Shown: piece by piece, positions 27,387-38,020 of the stretch
Position numbering within the stretch: the first letter of the stretch is position 1
Layout: every line of letters begins with the position of its first letter
Origin: Paenibacillus sp. Soil750
Lineage (GTDB): Bacteria > Bacillota > Bacilli > Paenibacillales > NBRC-103111
Length of the DNA: 64,000 bases
NCBI RefSeq assembly: GCF_001428045.1
Contig: NZ_LMSD01000003.1
Span: 124,001-188,000, forward strand
Direction: 5' to 3'
Notes under the pieces: generated by a model
Databases searched by the model: none
Told to the model about the DNA's origin: nothing
Seen by the model: only the letters and a program-made list of their open reading frames with translations
Position numbers and translations under genes: made by a program

Positions 27387-29168
27387 ATGATGCTCAAAAC
27401 ACATCATTGTGGGCAGCTAACAAAAGCCCATGTAGGCGAAACAGTAATACTTAATGGGTGGGTGCAAGTAAGACGCGACTTTGGCGGCCTTCTTTTCATC
27501 GATCTACGTGATCGCAGTGGCTTAATACAAACGGTGTTTAGCCCGAATTTCTCTGGCGACGCATTGGCGATTGCAGACCGTGCACGTAATGAATACGTGC
27601 TTGCAGTTAAAGGGAAAGTCGTAGAACGTGATGCTGAAACAGTGAACAAAAACATCCCGACAGGTGAAATCGAAATTCAAGTTACAGAAATCGAAATCAT
27701 GAACGCAGCGAAAACACCTCCGTTCTTCATTGAAGATGGCGTAGAAGTGGATGAAGCGGTTCGTTTGAAATATCGTTACCTAGACCTGCGTCGTCCAGAA
27801 ATGCAACGTACCTTGATGCTGCGCTCCAAAGCATCCAACGTATTCCGTAATTTCTTGGATTCCCAAGGCTTCATTGATGTAGAAACACCGATCTTGACGA
27901 AAAGTACACCAGAAGGCGCACGTGATTACTTAGTACCAAGCCGCGTCCATCCTGGTGAGTTCTTTGCACTTCCACAATCCCCACAAATCTTTAAACAGTT
28001 GTTGATGGTTAGTGGTCTTGAGCGTTACTACCAAATTGCTCGTTGTTTCCGCGACGAAGATCTTCGTGCAGATCGTCAGCCTGAGTTCACACAAGTCGAC
28101 ATCGAGACGTCCTTCTTATCCCAGGATCAGCTTCTTGAGATTCTTGAAGAGCTTGTTGTGAAACTGATGAAAGAAACAGCGAATGTTGACATTCCTCGTC
28201 CGTTCCAACGGATTACACATGCGGACGCGATGGCGAAATATGGCTCAGATAAGCCTGATCTTCGTTTTGACCTTGAACTGAAGGATGTATCCGACATCGT
28301 TTCTACTTCTGGCGTTCAAGTATTCGCAAGTGTAGTAAACGGCGGTGGCCAAGTTAAAGCACTTAATGCCAAAGGCTGCGGCACTTGGAGTCGTAAAGAA
28401 ATTGACGATCTTCTTCCATTTGCAGCACGTTACGGCGCGAAGGGTCTTGCTTGGATTCAAGTGAAAGACGGCGAGTTCAAAGGGCCTATCGTGAAATTCT
28501 TCAACGAAGCTGAAATCGCTGCATTGACAGAGCGTTTAGGCGCGGAAGATGGAGATCTACTTCTATTCTCTGCGGATAAAAAGAAAGTCGTTGCTGATGT
28601 GCTAGGTAATCTTCGTTTGAAAATAGGTCGTCAACTTGGTCTTATCGATGACTCGGTATTCAAATATGCATGGGTTGTAGACTTCCCACTTCTTGGATAT
28701 GACGAAGAAGCGAAACGTTATGTAGCAGAACATCACCCGTTCACTCGTCCGAACGAAGAAGACATTCATTTCTTTGATACAGATCCAGGTCAAATTCGCG
28801 CGCAAGCATACGATCTAGTCTTGAACGGCTATGAAGTAGGCGGCGGATCCATGCGGATTTACCAACGTGATGTGCAAGAGAAAATGTTCGCAGCGCTAGG
28901 CTTCTCCAAAGAAGAAGCGTATGAACAATTCGGCTTCTTGCTGGAAGCATTTGAATACGGTACGCCTCCACACGGTGGCTTTGCCTTCGGATTTGACCGT
29001 TTGGTGATGTTAATCACAGGCCGTACGAACCTAAGAGAAACGATCGCATTCCCGAAAACAGCTAGCGCAACAGACTTGTTGATGGACGCTCCGGGAACTG
29101 TTGATGATAAACAACTAGAACAACTATCGATTCGCTTAGCGCTTAAGCAGCCTGCTGCGAAAGCCTAA
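27387..29168 (+). CDS. aspS: Aspartyl-tRNA synthetase
   Basis: A class II synthetase charging tRNA-Asp. The 593-residue product has an N-terminal OB-fold ([18 protein letters not shown]), the catalytic core with motif 2 ([19 protein letters not shown]), the bacterial GAD insertion, and motif 3 ([12 protein letters not shown]). I start at ATG 27387, 11 nt after GGAGG, which removes an upstream extension overlapping hisS. It is cotranscribed with hisS under the T-box. Confidence 0.97.
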   Translation: MMLKTHHCGQLTKAHVGETVILNGWVQVRRDFGGLLFIDLRDRSGLIQTVFSPNFSGDALAIADRARNEYVLAVKGKVVERDAETVNKNIPTGEIEIQVTEIEIMNAAKTPPFFIEDGVEVDEAVRLKYRYLDLRRPEMQRTLMLRSKASNVFRNFLDSQGFIDVETPILTKSTPEGARDYLVPSRVHPGEFFALPQSPQIFKQLLMVSGLERYYQIARCFRDEDLRADRQPEFTQVDIETSFLSQDQLLEILEELVVKLMKETANVDIPRPFQRITHADAMAKYGSDKPDLRFDLELKDVSDIVSTSGVQVFASVVNGGGQVKALNAKGCGTWSRKEIDDLLPFAARYGAKGLAWIQVKDGEFKGPIVKFFNEAEIAALTERLGAEDGDLLLFSADKKKVVADVLGNLRLKIGRQLGLIDDSVFKYAWVVDFPLLGYDEEAKRYVAEHHPFTRPNEEDIHFFDTDPGQIRAQAYDLVLNGYEVGGGSMRIYQRDVQEKMFAALGFSKEEAYEQFGFLLEAFEYGTPPHGGFAFGFDRLVMLITGRTNLRETIAFPKTASATDLLMDAPGTVDDKQLEQLSIRLALKQPAAKA

Positions 29169-29192
29169 GAACTTTGAAGAGGAAGTGTTCCC

Positions 29193-29948
29193 ATGCTTCA
29201 CCAATTTTCGAGAACTGAACTCGCGATAGGCCCTGAGGGTCTAGAAATTATGAAAAATAGTACCGTTGTTGTACTCGGTATTGGTGGTGTCGGCTCCATC
29301 GCGGCTGAAGCTTTAGCACGATCTGGCGTTGGACGTTTAATTCTGATCGACAAGGATGTTGTCGATATCACGAATATCAACCGTCAGATCCATGCGCTTA
29401 CGACAACAGTAGGTCAGCCTAAGGCTGATCTGATGCGGGACCGTATCCTTTTGATAAACCCCGAGTGTGAAGTTATTTCTCTCCGGATGTTCTATACAGA
29501 AGAAACATATGAGCAAGTATTCGCTTATCCAATTGACTATGTGCTCGACGCAAGTGATACGATTTCCTACAAGATTCATCTGATCAAGCAATGTCTTGAA
29601 CGCAAAATTCCGATGATTTCTTGTATGGGTGCAGCCAATAAAATGGATCCTACGCAATTTAGAATTGCTGATATTTCGAAGACAAGTATGGATCCAATCG
29701 CACGCGTTATTCGCCAAAGATTACGTAAAGAGGGCATTAAGAAGGGCGTGAAGGTCGTTTTCTCGATGGAAGAACCCATGAAGCCACGGGAAGACGTTAC
29801 AGAGCAAATCGTGCCTGCGGATGCACCAGATAGACGTAAGGCGCAACAACCGCCTGCGAGTAATTCTTTTGTACCTCCTGTAGCGGGACTTATCATGGTG
29901 AGTGCGGCTGTGAAGGATTTGCTGGAGATTGGTGCGAAGCAAAAATAA
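29193..29948 (+). CDS. tcdA: TcdA, tRNA threonylcarbamoyladenosine dehydratase
   Basis: An E1-like enzyme that uses ATP to cyclise t6A37 of tRNA to ct6A. The 251-residue sequence has the nucleotide-binding GIGGVGSIAAEALARSGVG, the DITNINRQIHA adenylation motif and a late PPVAGLIMVSAAVKDLLEIG. It corresponds to B. subtilis YrvM, which also follows aspS. It is the third gene of the T-box operon, ended by the terminator at 29957. Confidence 0.93.
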   Translation: MLHQFSRTELAIGPEGLEIMKNSTVVVLGIGGVGSIAAEALARSGVGRLILIDKDVVDITNINRQIHALTTTVGQPKADLMRDRILLINPECEVISLRMFYTEETYEQVFAYPIDYVLDASDTISYKIHLIKQCLERKIPMISCMGAANKMDPTQFRIADISKTSMDPIARVIRQRLRKEGIKKGVKVVFSMEEPMKPREDVTEQIVPADAPDRRKAQQPPASNSFVPPVAGLIMVSAAVKDLLEIGAKQK

Positions 29949-29956
29949 GGCATAGC

Positions 29957-29987
29957 AGATACCCGGTTTACTGGGTATCTTTTTTTT
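29957..29987 (+). terminator. Terminator of the hisS-aspS-tcdA operon
   Basis: AGATACCC (29957-29964) pairs with GGGTATCT, followed by seven or more T. Confidence 0.9.
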
Positions 29988-29998
29988 ACACAATTTTA

Positions 29999-30049
29999 AT
30001 ATATATCGAATAAGTATATGTTGACTCGATATATATGTTCTGTTAAATT
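29999..30049 (+). promoter_or_regulatory. PadR operator and promoter
   Basis: Perfect 11-bp inverted repeat ATATATATCGA (29999-30009) and TCGATATATAT (30026-30036). It overlaps TTGACT (30021-30026), which lies 17 nt before an extended -10 TGTTAAATT (ends 30049). A repressor bound here would block its own operon. Confidence 0.75.
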
Positions 30050-30094
30050 AATACTTGTAATTGAGCAACATCAAACCATTGGAGGACAGACAAC

Positions 30095-30622
30095 ATGAAC
30101 AGTCAAGATGTCATTTTAGGCTTACTTATGCACCATAGCTTATCTGGATACGACATTAAGCATAAACTCGAGACGATATTTTCCTACTTTTACAACGCGA
30201 GCTATGGCACGATTTATCCAACGTTAAGCAAAATGGAGAAAGAAGGTCTGATCACCAAACAAAGCGTGATCCAAGAAGGCAAACCCAATAAGAATGTGTT
30301 TACCATCACGGAGGAGGGGCAGCACCATTTTAAAACGTATATGTATAGTCCTGTGGAAGACAATGAGTTCAAGTCCGATGCGATGACAAGGCTGTTTTTT
30401 GGCGAATTTGTAGACACAGAAGTAGTGGTCGGTGTGTTAGAAACGTACCTCGAACGGACGAAGAACAGCCTTGAAAGTTTGCGTAAGTTGTATGCAGACT
30501 GTCAGCCGGAGATGTCGCCTACACAAGAGATATGCATTCAAATTGGCATTAGCAATACAGAAAGCCAGTTACACACGTTGACGAAGGGCATTGCACGATT
30601 GAAAATTATCGAACAGAAGTGA
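30095..30622 (+). CDS. PadR-family transcriptional repressor
   Basis: The 175-residue protein has the PadR winged helix (VILGLLMHHSLSGYDIKHKL, SYGTIYPTLSKMEKEGLI and the wing NKNVFTITEEG) and the C-terminal Vir-like helical dimerisation domain. GGAGG precedes the ATG. It lies 13 nt before an MFS efflux gene, so the likely role is ligand-responsive control of that pump from the palindrome upstream. Confidence 0.92.
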   Translation: MNSQDVILGLLMHHSLSGYDIKHKLETIFSYFYNASYGTIYPTLSKMEKEGLITKQSVIQEGKPNKNVFTITEEGQHHFKTYMYSPVEDNEFKSDAMTRLFFGEFVDTEVVVGVLETYLERTKNSLESLRKLYADCQPEMSPTQEICIQIGISNTESQLHTLTKGIARLKIIEQK

Positions 30623-30635
30623 GGTTATGTACAAA

Positions 30636-32165
30636 ATGGCGAATAAGAAAACAGGTTTGATTATATTGGCGATGGCACTCGGACTTCTCATGTCCGCACT
30701 GGACAACACAGTGACATCTGCGGCGATTTCACACATCATTAGCGACATTAATGGCTTTGACAAGATTAGCTGGGTATTCACGGCATATATGCTAGCTTCA
30801 ACAAGCACGATGCTCGTATTTGGTAAGTTGTCGGATATGTTCGGTAGAAAATTGTTTTACATGATTGGGATTTCAATCTTCCTGATTGGATCAGCATTAT
30901 GTGGAATGGCACAGGATATGACTCAACTTATTGTGTTTCGGGCCATTCAAGGTATCGGATCTGGAGCGATTTTCCCGATATCGTTTACGATCATTTACAC
31001 GATATTTGCCGACCCTAAGCAGGCGGCGAAGCTGTCAGGCGTTTTTGCAGGGATCTTTGGACTATCTTCCGTTGCTGGACCACAAATTGGAACGCTCTTG
31101 GCAGAGTCATGGGGCTGGCGCTGGTGTTTCTACGTGAATTTGCCGCTTGGTGTATTATCGTTCCTTGTCTTGTTCTTTGCTCTAAAAGAATCTCGCTCCG
31201 ATCGTCGTCCGAAAATCGATTATCTGGGCACGCTGTTTCTCATCGTAACAACCGTTTCACTTATGCTGGCCCTTGAGTTCGGTGGTAAGGATTACGCCTG
31301 GGGTTCATGGCAAATCATTAGTTTGTTAGCTGTCGCAGTTGTCATTGGCTTCTTGTTTATTCAAGTTGAGCGCCGAGCGCATGAACCCATTCTTCCGTTA
31401 CCTTTATTCAAAAATCGGATGGTTCTGGCTACCGTCTTAGCTTGTCTATGTCAAGGTGCGATTATGTTTTCGGCTATTGCGTACTTGCCTATTTTCTCAA
31501 CAGCGGTTCTGGGAAATGCGAATTCGAATAGTTTGCTGACTCCTATGATGTTTTCCTTAATGGTTGGTGCTGTTGGCTTCGGGTTCCTACAGCGTTACTT
31601 CAGCTTCCGTGCTGTGTTCGCATTCAGTATGACAGCGGGTATTGTTGTCAGTTACCTGCTTAGCGTAGTCAGTCATGATGCAAGTAAGTTCTACATGATC
31701 GTGCTTATGGTCCTTCTTGGCGTTGGTGCGATCGGACCCTTAATGAGTGTGGCTCAAAATGCCGTTGCCCAAAGTGTAGACCGCAAATATATCGGTGTCA
31801 GCTCCTCGATCGTTGGGTTTTGGCGGAATATTGGCGGGGTTCTAGGTGCGTCGATTATGGCGACTATCGTGAACAATAACTACAGTAGCCTTATCCAGGA
31901 TGGTGCTGCTGCGCATCAAATGCCGCTTGATAAACTTGCTACGTTGGGGAACCCCGAGCAATTGATACGTGCAGGTTCGGAGCTGTCTCCAGCGACATTG
32001 AACTTCCTGCGCGACTCGCTAGGAACAGCGATCAATCATGGCTTTATTCTAAGTATTGCCTTTGGTGTTGTGGGGTTAGGTGCTGCCTTTATTGCAGGCC
32101 CACTGCGTTTCGCAGCCCCAGCACCTCGTCAGGATGCAAAAAGCGAGCCTGTTGTTTCACATTAA
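30636..32165 (+). CDS. DHA2-type MFS drug efflux transporter (EmrB/QacA family)
   Basis: The 509-residue protein has 14 predicted membrane helices. Motif A reads FGKLSDMFGRKLFYMIG and motif C-like stretch reads GSGAIFPISFTIIYTIF. SALDNTVTSAAISHI is the D1 signature of DHA2 proteins. I start at ATG 30636 because GAGG at 30621 is too close to ATG 30627. The substrate is unknown. It is cotranscribed with the PadR regulator. Confidence 0.9.
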   Translation: MANKKTGLIILAMALGLLMSALDNTVTSAAISHIISDINGFDKISWVFTAYMLASTSTMLVFGKLSDMFGRKLFYMIGISIFLIGSALCGMAQDMTQLIVFRAIQGIGSGAIFPISFTIIYTIFADPKQAAKLSGVFAGIFGLSSVAGPQIGTLLAESWGWRWCFYVNLPLGVLSFLVLFFALKESRSDRRPKIDYLGTLFLIVTTVSLMLALEFGGKDYAWGSWQIISLLAVAVVIGFLFIQVERRAHEPILPLPLFKNRMVLATVLACLCQGAIMFSAIAYLPIFSTAVLGNANSNSLLTPMMFSLMVGAVGFGFLQRYFSFRAVFAFSMTAGIVVSYLLSVVSHDASKFYMIVLMVLLGVGAIGPLMSVAQNAVAQSVDRKYIGVSSSIVGFWRNIGGVLGASIMATIVNNNYSSLIQDGAAAHQMPLDKLATLGNPEQLIRAGSELSPATLNFLRDSLGTAINHGFILSIAFGVVGLGAAFIAGPLRFAAPAPRQDAKSEPVVSH

Positions 32166-32169
32166 ATAT

Positions 32170-32213
32170 AGCTCCTCCATGCGTAATCCAAGCGCATTGG
32201 AGGAGCTTTTGTT
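32170..32213 (+). terminator. Strong terminator after the MFS gene
   Basis: AGCTCCTCCATGCG pairs with CGCATTGGAGGAGCT with one mismatch or bulge, followed by TTTTGTTT. Confidence 0.85.
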
Positions 32214-32292
32214 TGAGTAGACATGACAAGGCCAATCGAGGCAAGGTATAATGGACAGACCAACTTTTAGCACCAAGTAAAGGAAACTAATC

Positions 32293-33612
32293 ATGGATTT
32301 GTTTACATATGCGTCATCCCAAGATCCAGTGGGCAAGCTGCTTGCCGACCGGATGCGACCAACGACATTGGATGAATATATCGGCCAAGAACAAATTGTT
32401 GGCAAAGGCAAGCTCCTCCGACGGGCGATTGAGGCTGATCAAGTGACGTCGATCCTTCTCTACGGACCTCCAGGGACAGGGAAGACGACGTTAGCGAATA
32501 TTATTGCGAACCGAACCCAAGGCGAATTTATGAAGCTCAATGCTGTGGATGCTTCCGTGAAGGACGTCCGTGAAATCATTGAACTGGCCAAAAGCACCAA
32601 AGCGATGTACGGTCGTAAAACGACCCTGTTTCTGGACGAAGTCCATCGCTTCAACACCTCGCGGCAGGACGCGCTGCTTCCTGCGGTAGAGCAGGGCATC
32701 CTCATCTTCATCGGGGCGACTACAGAGAACCCCTTTCACCATGTGAACGGGGCCCTCTTGTCGCGCTCGACGCTGTTTCAGCTCGAGCCGCTCACGGCGG
32801 AGCATGCGCTCATCGCCATGCGAAGAGCCATCGCCGATCCCGTGAAGGGGCTCGGCTTCATGCGCCTCCAAGTGGACGAGGAGGCGCTGCAGCACATCGG
32901 GCAGATGGCCAATGGCGACATCCGCCGATCCCTGAACGCGCTGGAGCTCGCAGCGCTGACGACTTCACCTGAACCGGACGGCACGGTTCATATCACGCGT
33001 GAGGTGGCGGAGGAGTCGATTCGCCGCCCGATCGTGAAAGCGGACGAGTCGACGCAGTATGACGTCTTGTCCGCCTTTCACAAGAGCGTGCGCGGCTCTA
33101 GCGACGCCGCGCTGTTCTGGTTCCTCTATGCCGTCGAGAAGCTCGGCATGGATCCTATGACCTTCCTGCGGCGTCTGATCGTTGCTTGCAGCGAAGATAT
33201 CGGACTCGCCAATCCGCAGGCGATGGTCCAGTCGGTTACGGCGATGGACGCGTACCATAAGATCGGCTGGCCAGAATCGAAGTACATCATTTCCCAGGCA
33301 ATTTTATTCGCGGTGGAAAGTCCGAAGTCCAACTCGATTCCACTTGCCATCATGCGTGCACAGGAGTTGATGGAGCGGGTGAAATCAGCGGAAGTTCCGC
33401 TGCATCTACGTGATACACACTACAAAGGTGCGGAGAAACTTGGTCATAAAGGCTATATGTATCCGCATAATTATCCAGGGCATTTCGTACGACAACAATA
33501 CTTGCCGGATGAGATTCAGCATGAAGTGATTTTCGCGGCAACCAATCAAGGCACAGAAGAGAAGATGAAGCTTAATCAGCATAAAAGAAGAGGGACACCT
33601 ACAGATTCATAG
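32293..33612 (+). CDS. rarA: RarA (MgsA), replication-associated recombination AAA+ ATPase
   Basis: RarA acts at stalled replication forks with SSB. The 439-residue protein has an N-terminal region with LDEYIGQEQIVGKGKLLRRA, Walker A GPPGTGKTT, Walker B FLDEVHRFNTSRQDALLP, sensor FIGATTENPFH and the C-terminal tetramerisation domain (SEDIGLANPQAMVQSVTAM). The 32640-33180 part is markedly more GC-rich than its flanks. Its stop overlaps the 3' end of the convergent gene by 6 nt. Confidence 0.95.
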   Translation: MDLFTYASSQDPVGKLLADRMRPTTLDEYIGQEQIVGKGKLLRRAIEADQVTSILLYGPPGTGKTTLANIIANRTQGEFMKLNAVDASVKDVREIIELAKSTKAMYGRKTTLFLDEVHRFNTSRQDALLPAVEQGILIFIGATTENPFHHVNGALLSRSTLFQLEPLTAEHALIAMRRAIADPVKGLGFMRLQVDEEALQHIGQMANGDIRRSLNALELAALTTSPEPDGTVHITREVAEESIRRPIVKADESTQYDVLSAFHKSVRGSSDAALFWFLYAVEKLGMDPMTFLRRLIVACSEDIGLANPQAMVQSVTAMDAYHKIGWPESKYIISQAILFAVESPKSNSIPLAIMRAQELMERVKSAEVPLHLRDTHYKGAEKLGHKGYMYPHNYPGHFVRQQYLPDEIQHEVIFAATNQGTEEKMKLNQHKRRGTPTDS

Positions 33613-33634
33613 AATCCGTAGTGTCCCTCTATTT
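33589..33634. terminator. Bidirectional terminator embedded in the 3' ends of two convergent genes
   Basis: AGAGGGACAC (33589-33598) pairs with GTGTCCCTCT (33621-33630). T-rich sequence follows on the plus strand and TTCTTTTATG on the minus strand. The stem arms are coding sequence of rarA and of the DUF3889-like gene. Confidence 0.75.
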
Positions 33635-33957
33635 TCTTGCTCCATAAGTATGGTAAATACCTTTTCTGTAACGGGATCATACCGAATGGAGACGATGAGT
33701 GGGAATTCAGCGCCATCCTTTTTGACCCAGAAGCGGAACTGCTGTTGTACGACACCTGGTGCTACGTTGGACTTTCCAATGTATTTGTAATCCAGCAACG
33801 TATACACCTTACCGGCTTCTTGAAAAGCAAGACGGCTCCACTTGGCATAGGAGGGGTCATGTATGGGTGCTCTTATGGTATGGCTGCCGCTGCCATGTTG
33901 GATGGTGCCTGCTGCAAGTGCAGGTGAAGATGATTCAATCCAGCTCAAGCCAAACAT
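33607..33957 (-). CDS. DUF3889-like exported protein
   Basis: The mature part (YAKWSRLAFQEAGKVYTLLD, then QQFRFWVKKDGAEFPLIVSI) looks like a DUF3889 protein, a small extracytoplasmic family of unknown function in Bacillales. From ATG 33957 the signal peptide is incomplete (MFGLSWIESSSPALAAG). In the same frame, upstream codons add LSKIIAILL and give a full signal sequence. These could be read from ATA 33987 or CTG 33984, which lie 6 and 9 nt after AAGGTG. A stop codon two codons before the ATA prevents extension to any ATG. It converges on rarA with overlapping stops. Confidence 0.6.
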   Translation of the reverse strand: MFGLSWIESSSPALAAGTIQHGSGSHTIRAPIHDPSYAKWSRLAFQEAGKVYTLLDYKYIGKSNVAPGVVQQQFRFWVKKDGAEFPLIVSIRYDPVTEKVFTILMEQENRGTLRIL

Positions 33958-33987
33958 GAGTAAAATAGCTATGATTTTGCTCAGTAT

Positions 33988-34193
33988 CGCTCACACCTTT
34001 CGAGCTTAGCGTGTGCGACAGTGGGAGCTTGCATGCGTCTTCGAGCACGGTAAATAACAGCAATAGTAGGGTTGATATCCACTCAAGAGTTCCAATAATG
34101 TATTCCCTTCTTTTCAAGTAAATAGTGCATCTCCGTTCCCTTATACGTCCCTTTGGGGGAGAAAAGAAGCTGAATTAACCATGTGCAATCAAC
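33988..34193. other. Non-coding gap between DUF3889-like gene and repeat terminator
   Basis: I see no supported gene here. A 28-codon minus-strand TTG frame (about 34097 down to 34011) has an AAGAAGGGA ribosome-like site but no recognisable product. Confidence 0.4.
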
Positions 34194-34248
34194 AAAAAAG
34201 GAGCACCTAAGTGCTCCTAAGTGCTCCTAAGTGCTCCTAAGTGCTCCT
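34194..34248 (-). terminator. Terminator with a tandemly repeated 5' arm
   Basis: On the minus strand, AGGAGCACTT occurs four times in tandem (plus-strand AAGTGCTCCT at 34209, 34219, 34229 and 34239). A single GTGCTCC arm and a T6 run follow. Any of the four copies can pair with that arm. It lies 6 nt after the stop of the AlkZ-related gene. Confidence 0.85.
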
Positions 34249-34254
34249 CCTCCA

Positions 34255-34944
34255 TTACAGCTTAAAGATTTTCGTTAAATACTTGCCAGCAGCCTCACTG
34301 TACTGTTCTTGTAGAAACGTTCGCAGCTGAGCTTTCGCTTCAGGTGTTGGCAGAATATTCTTCGTAAGGCCATGCAGCTCCATCCAATGCGAAGCGGTCA
34401 TATAACAGGTGCTGTTCCAGCCGTTTTTCGTACCATTGGCGTTCAGACGCTCACTAATCCCCGCAATCACAATATCAGTTTTGCTCTGCAAGTCAATCAA
34501 GGCACGATCGAATTCATTTTTGGATTCTTTCGATTTCAAATCGGTCGCAGCGCGTAGAGCTTTCACATCGATGCCTTCATTCCCAGCAATGGCGTGATAC
34601 ACATCTACTGCGGCTTTGGAGAGCTCACCATCCGAATAACGCTCGTCCACCGTGTAGGGATCTTCCAGTAAGTTTTTGATCAACGGAAATAACTCAGAAG
34701 AAATTAATAAGGGTTTCTTGGCGAAAAAACGTCCATAAGCCGCAAGACCATCACCAGGAAGGCGATCGCGCCATAACCAAGGATCTGTTTCGAGTCCAGT
34801 ATGCCATTGCTCATGGACCGTTAAGGATTCAAGAGAAGGATGCTCAGGGATAAACGAAGAGAGGGGCAGAATTCCAATTTCCTTAACGAGCCTTTTCACA
34901 TCTTCATACGTATCAGCTTTAATCGTTACCTCATTCATAGCCAT
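34255..34944 (-). CDS. Uncharacterised protein, possibly AlkZ/YcaQ-related
   Basis: The 229-residue soluble protein has a motif set (LPLSSFIPEHPSL, HTGLETDPWLWRDRLPGDG, WNSTCYMTASHWMELHG) that I associate with proteins annotated as AlkZ-related, that is, relatives of winged-helix DNA glycosylases. That link is from memory and weak. I start at ATG 34944 because GGAGGAG is 7 nt upstream. An in-frame ATG at 34950 would be too close. It has its own terminator and is adjacent to mnmA on the same strand. Confidence 0.6.
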   Translation of the reverse strand: MAMNEVTIKADTYEDVKRLVKEIGILPLSSFIPEHPSLESLTVHEQWHTGLETDPWLWRDRLPGDGLAAYGRFFAKKPLLISSELFPLIKNLLEDPYTVDERYSDGELSKAAVDVYHAIAGNEGIDVKALRAATDLKSKESKNEFDRALIDLQSKTDIVIAGISERLNANGTKNGWNSTCYMTASHWMELHGLTKNILPTPEAKAQLRTFLQEQYSEAAGKYLTKIFKL

Positions 34945-35004
34945 ACACATTCTCCTCCACACTAATCTTTGCATGAATTTCTTGCCCTTATGCTTGCCGT
35001 GCTC

Positions 35005-36414
<1,410 letters not shown>

Positions 36415-36834
36415 TTGAAGATTTCCACAAAAGGTCGTTATGGACTAACGATCATGATGGAATTGGCCAACCGAGTGGGTGAAGGACCGACTTCACTGAA
36501 GAGCATTGCTGAGAGACATCAGCTTTCTGAACATTATCTTGAGCAGCTTGTAGCTCCTTTACGGAATGCGGGTTTAGTCAAAAGTATCCGCGGAGCTTAC
36601 GGCGGTTATATTCTTTCTAAATCTGCCGAACAGGTAACTGCAGGTGAAGTAATTCGCGTACTTGAAGGACCGATCAGCCCCGTAGATTTTACGGAAGAAG
36701 ATGATCCCGCCAAAAGGGACTTGTGGATTCGTATTCGTGATAGCATTGCAGATGTGCTGGACTCCACAACATTGGCGAATCTGATTTCTTTTGAGGATAA
36801 AGGTAAAAACGATAATTACATGTTTTACATTTAA
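36415..36834 (+). CDS. cymR: CymR, Rrf2-family cysteine metabolism repressor
   Basis: CymR is the master repressor of cysteine and sulfur genes and works with CysK. The 139-residue protein aligns almost end to end with B. subtilis CymR as I remember it: KISTKGRYGLTIMMELA, EHYLEQLVAPLRNAGLVKS, IRGAYGGYILSK, VIRVLEGPISPV and the terminal NYMFYI. The start is TTG 36415, 7 nt after GAGGTG. The ATG at 36394 lacks a ribosome site. iscS follows after 8 nt. Confidence 0.93.
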   Translation: MKISTKGRYGLTIMMELANRVGEGPTSLKSIAERHQLSEHYLEQLVAPLRNAGLVKSIRGAYGGYILSKSAEQVTAGEVIRVLEGPISPVDFTEEDDPAKRDLWIRIRDSIADVLDSTTLANLISFEDKGKNDNYMFYI

Positions 36835-36842
36835 GGTGACAT

Positions 36843-37991
36843 ATGGAACCTATTTATCTTGATCATGCTGCAACAACGCCCGTACATGCTGAAGTATGGG
36901 AGGCTATGTTGCCTTTCTATACAACAAATTACGGTAATCCTTCCAGTACGCATAGCTTCGGCCGTGCGGCAAGAACTGCGTTGAATCGCTTCCGTGATGG
37001 TATGGCGAAATCCTTAGGCTGTTTGCCTGGTGAGCTTATCTTTACAAGCGGCGGAACAGAAAGCAATAATATGGCGATCTTTGGGATCATGCATGGGGAT
37101 CAAGCTGGCAGAAAGCATATCGTAACGAGTGCGATCGAGCATCACGCCGTGCTTCATCCCTGTGAACGGTTGGAAAGCCTTGGATTTGAAGTTACATACG
37201 TCCCGGTAGGTTCAGATGGACTTATTCAAATAGAAGATGTGGAAGCAGCTATTCGTCCCGATACAGCTTTAATTTCTATGATGTATGTGAACAATGAAGT
37301 AGGGACTATCCAACCCATTGAGCAAATTGGTCGGCTAGCACAAAAACTTGGCATTACCTTTCATGTCGATGCGGTGCAAGCTTTAGGGAAGATTTCCCTG
37401 AATCTTGCCGAACTGCCGGTCGATCTCGTGAGCCTGTCTGCCCACAAAATTTATGGCCCCAAAGGCGCAGGTGCCCTCTACGTTTCCAAGCATACGAAGC
37501 TGCTTCCTCACGTATTCGGTGGTTCACAAGAACGCAAGCGAAGGGCTGGAACTGAAAATATCCCCGCCATTGCCGGCTTCGCCAAAGCAGTTGAAACCAT
37601 TCTTCCGCTCCAAGAACGCAACTACACACAAGCAAGTAGGCTACGCGAACACATGATTTCCATCTTAGAACAGCAATTGGGCTGTGAGGGGTTTGTGATT
37701 AACGGGCATAAGGCTTGGCATGTCCCGCACATTCTAAACATTTCTTTTCCAGGTGTTTCTACAGAAACACTTTTAATGAATCTTGATTTAGAACAGGTAG
37801 CTGCTGCAAGCGGCTCCGCATGCACGTCTGGCTCACTTGAAGTTTCGCATGTCTTACAAGCCATGAAACTTCCAGAAAATGTGACACACTCCGCTGTGCG
37901 ATTTAGCTTTGGAATGGGGAATTCTAAAGAACAAATCGAAACGGCTGCCCAGAAAGTTGCAACCATTATAGAGCGGTTGCGTAATAAGTAG
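36843..37991 (+). CDS. iscS: Cysteine desulfurase (NifS/IscS family, YrvO-like)
   Basis: A PLP enzyme that removes sulfur from cysteine as a persulfide. The 382-residue protein has YLDHAATTPVH, the PLP lysine in SLSAHKIYGPKGAGALY and the active-site Cys loop SGSACTSGSLE. By position next to cymR it corresponds to YrvO, the dedicated sulfur donor for MnmA, although mnmA here lies on the opposite strand just upstream. Confidence 0.94.
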   Translation: MEPIYLDHAATTPVHAEVWEAMLPFYTTNYGNPSSTHSFGRAARTALNRFRDGMAKSLGCLPGELIFTSGGTESNNMAIFGIMHGDQAGRKHIVTSAIEHHAVLHPCERLESLGFEVTYVPVGSDGLIQIEDVEAAIRPDTALISMMYVNNEVGTIQPIEQIGRLAQKLGITFHVDAVQALGKISLNLAELPVDLVSLSAHKIYGPKGAGALYVSKHTKLLPHVFGGSQERKRRAGTENIPAIAGFAKAVETILPLQERNYTQASRLREHMISILEQQLGCEGFVINGHKAWHVPHILNISFPGVSTETLLMNLDLEQVAAASGSACTSGSLEVSHVLQAMKLPENVTHSAVRFSFGMGNSKEQIETAAQKVATIIERLRNK

Positions 37992-38020
37992 TACTGGGTG
38001 GTTCTAGGAGGCGTTACGCT

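Noticed and set aside
34011..34097. 28-codon Cys-rich minus-strand peptide with an AAGAAGGGA site
   Set aside because: Only a TTG start and no known relative. The ribosome-like site alone is not enough evidence.
34209..34248. Short tandem repeats considered as a CRISPR array
   Set aside because: Units are 10 bp, directly adjacent and without spacers. They are explained by a terminator arm duplication, and no cas genes are present.
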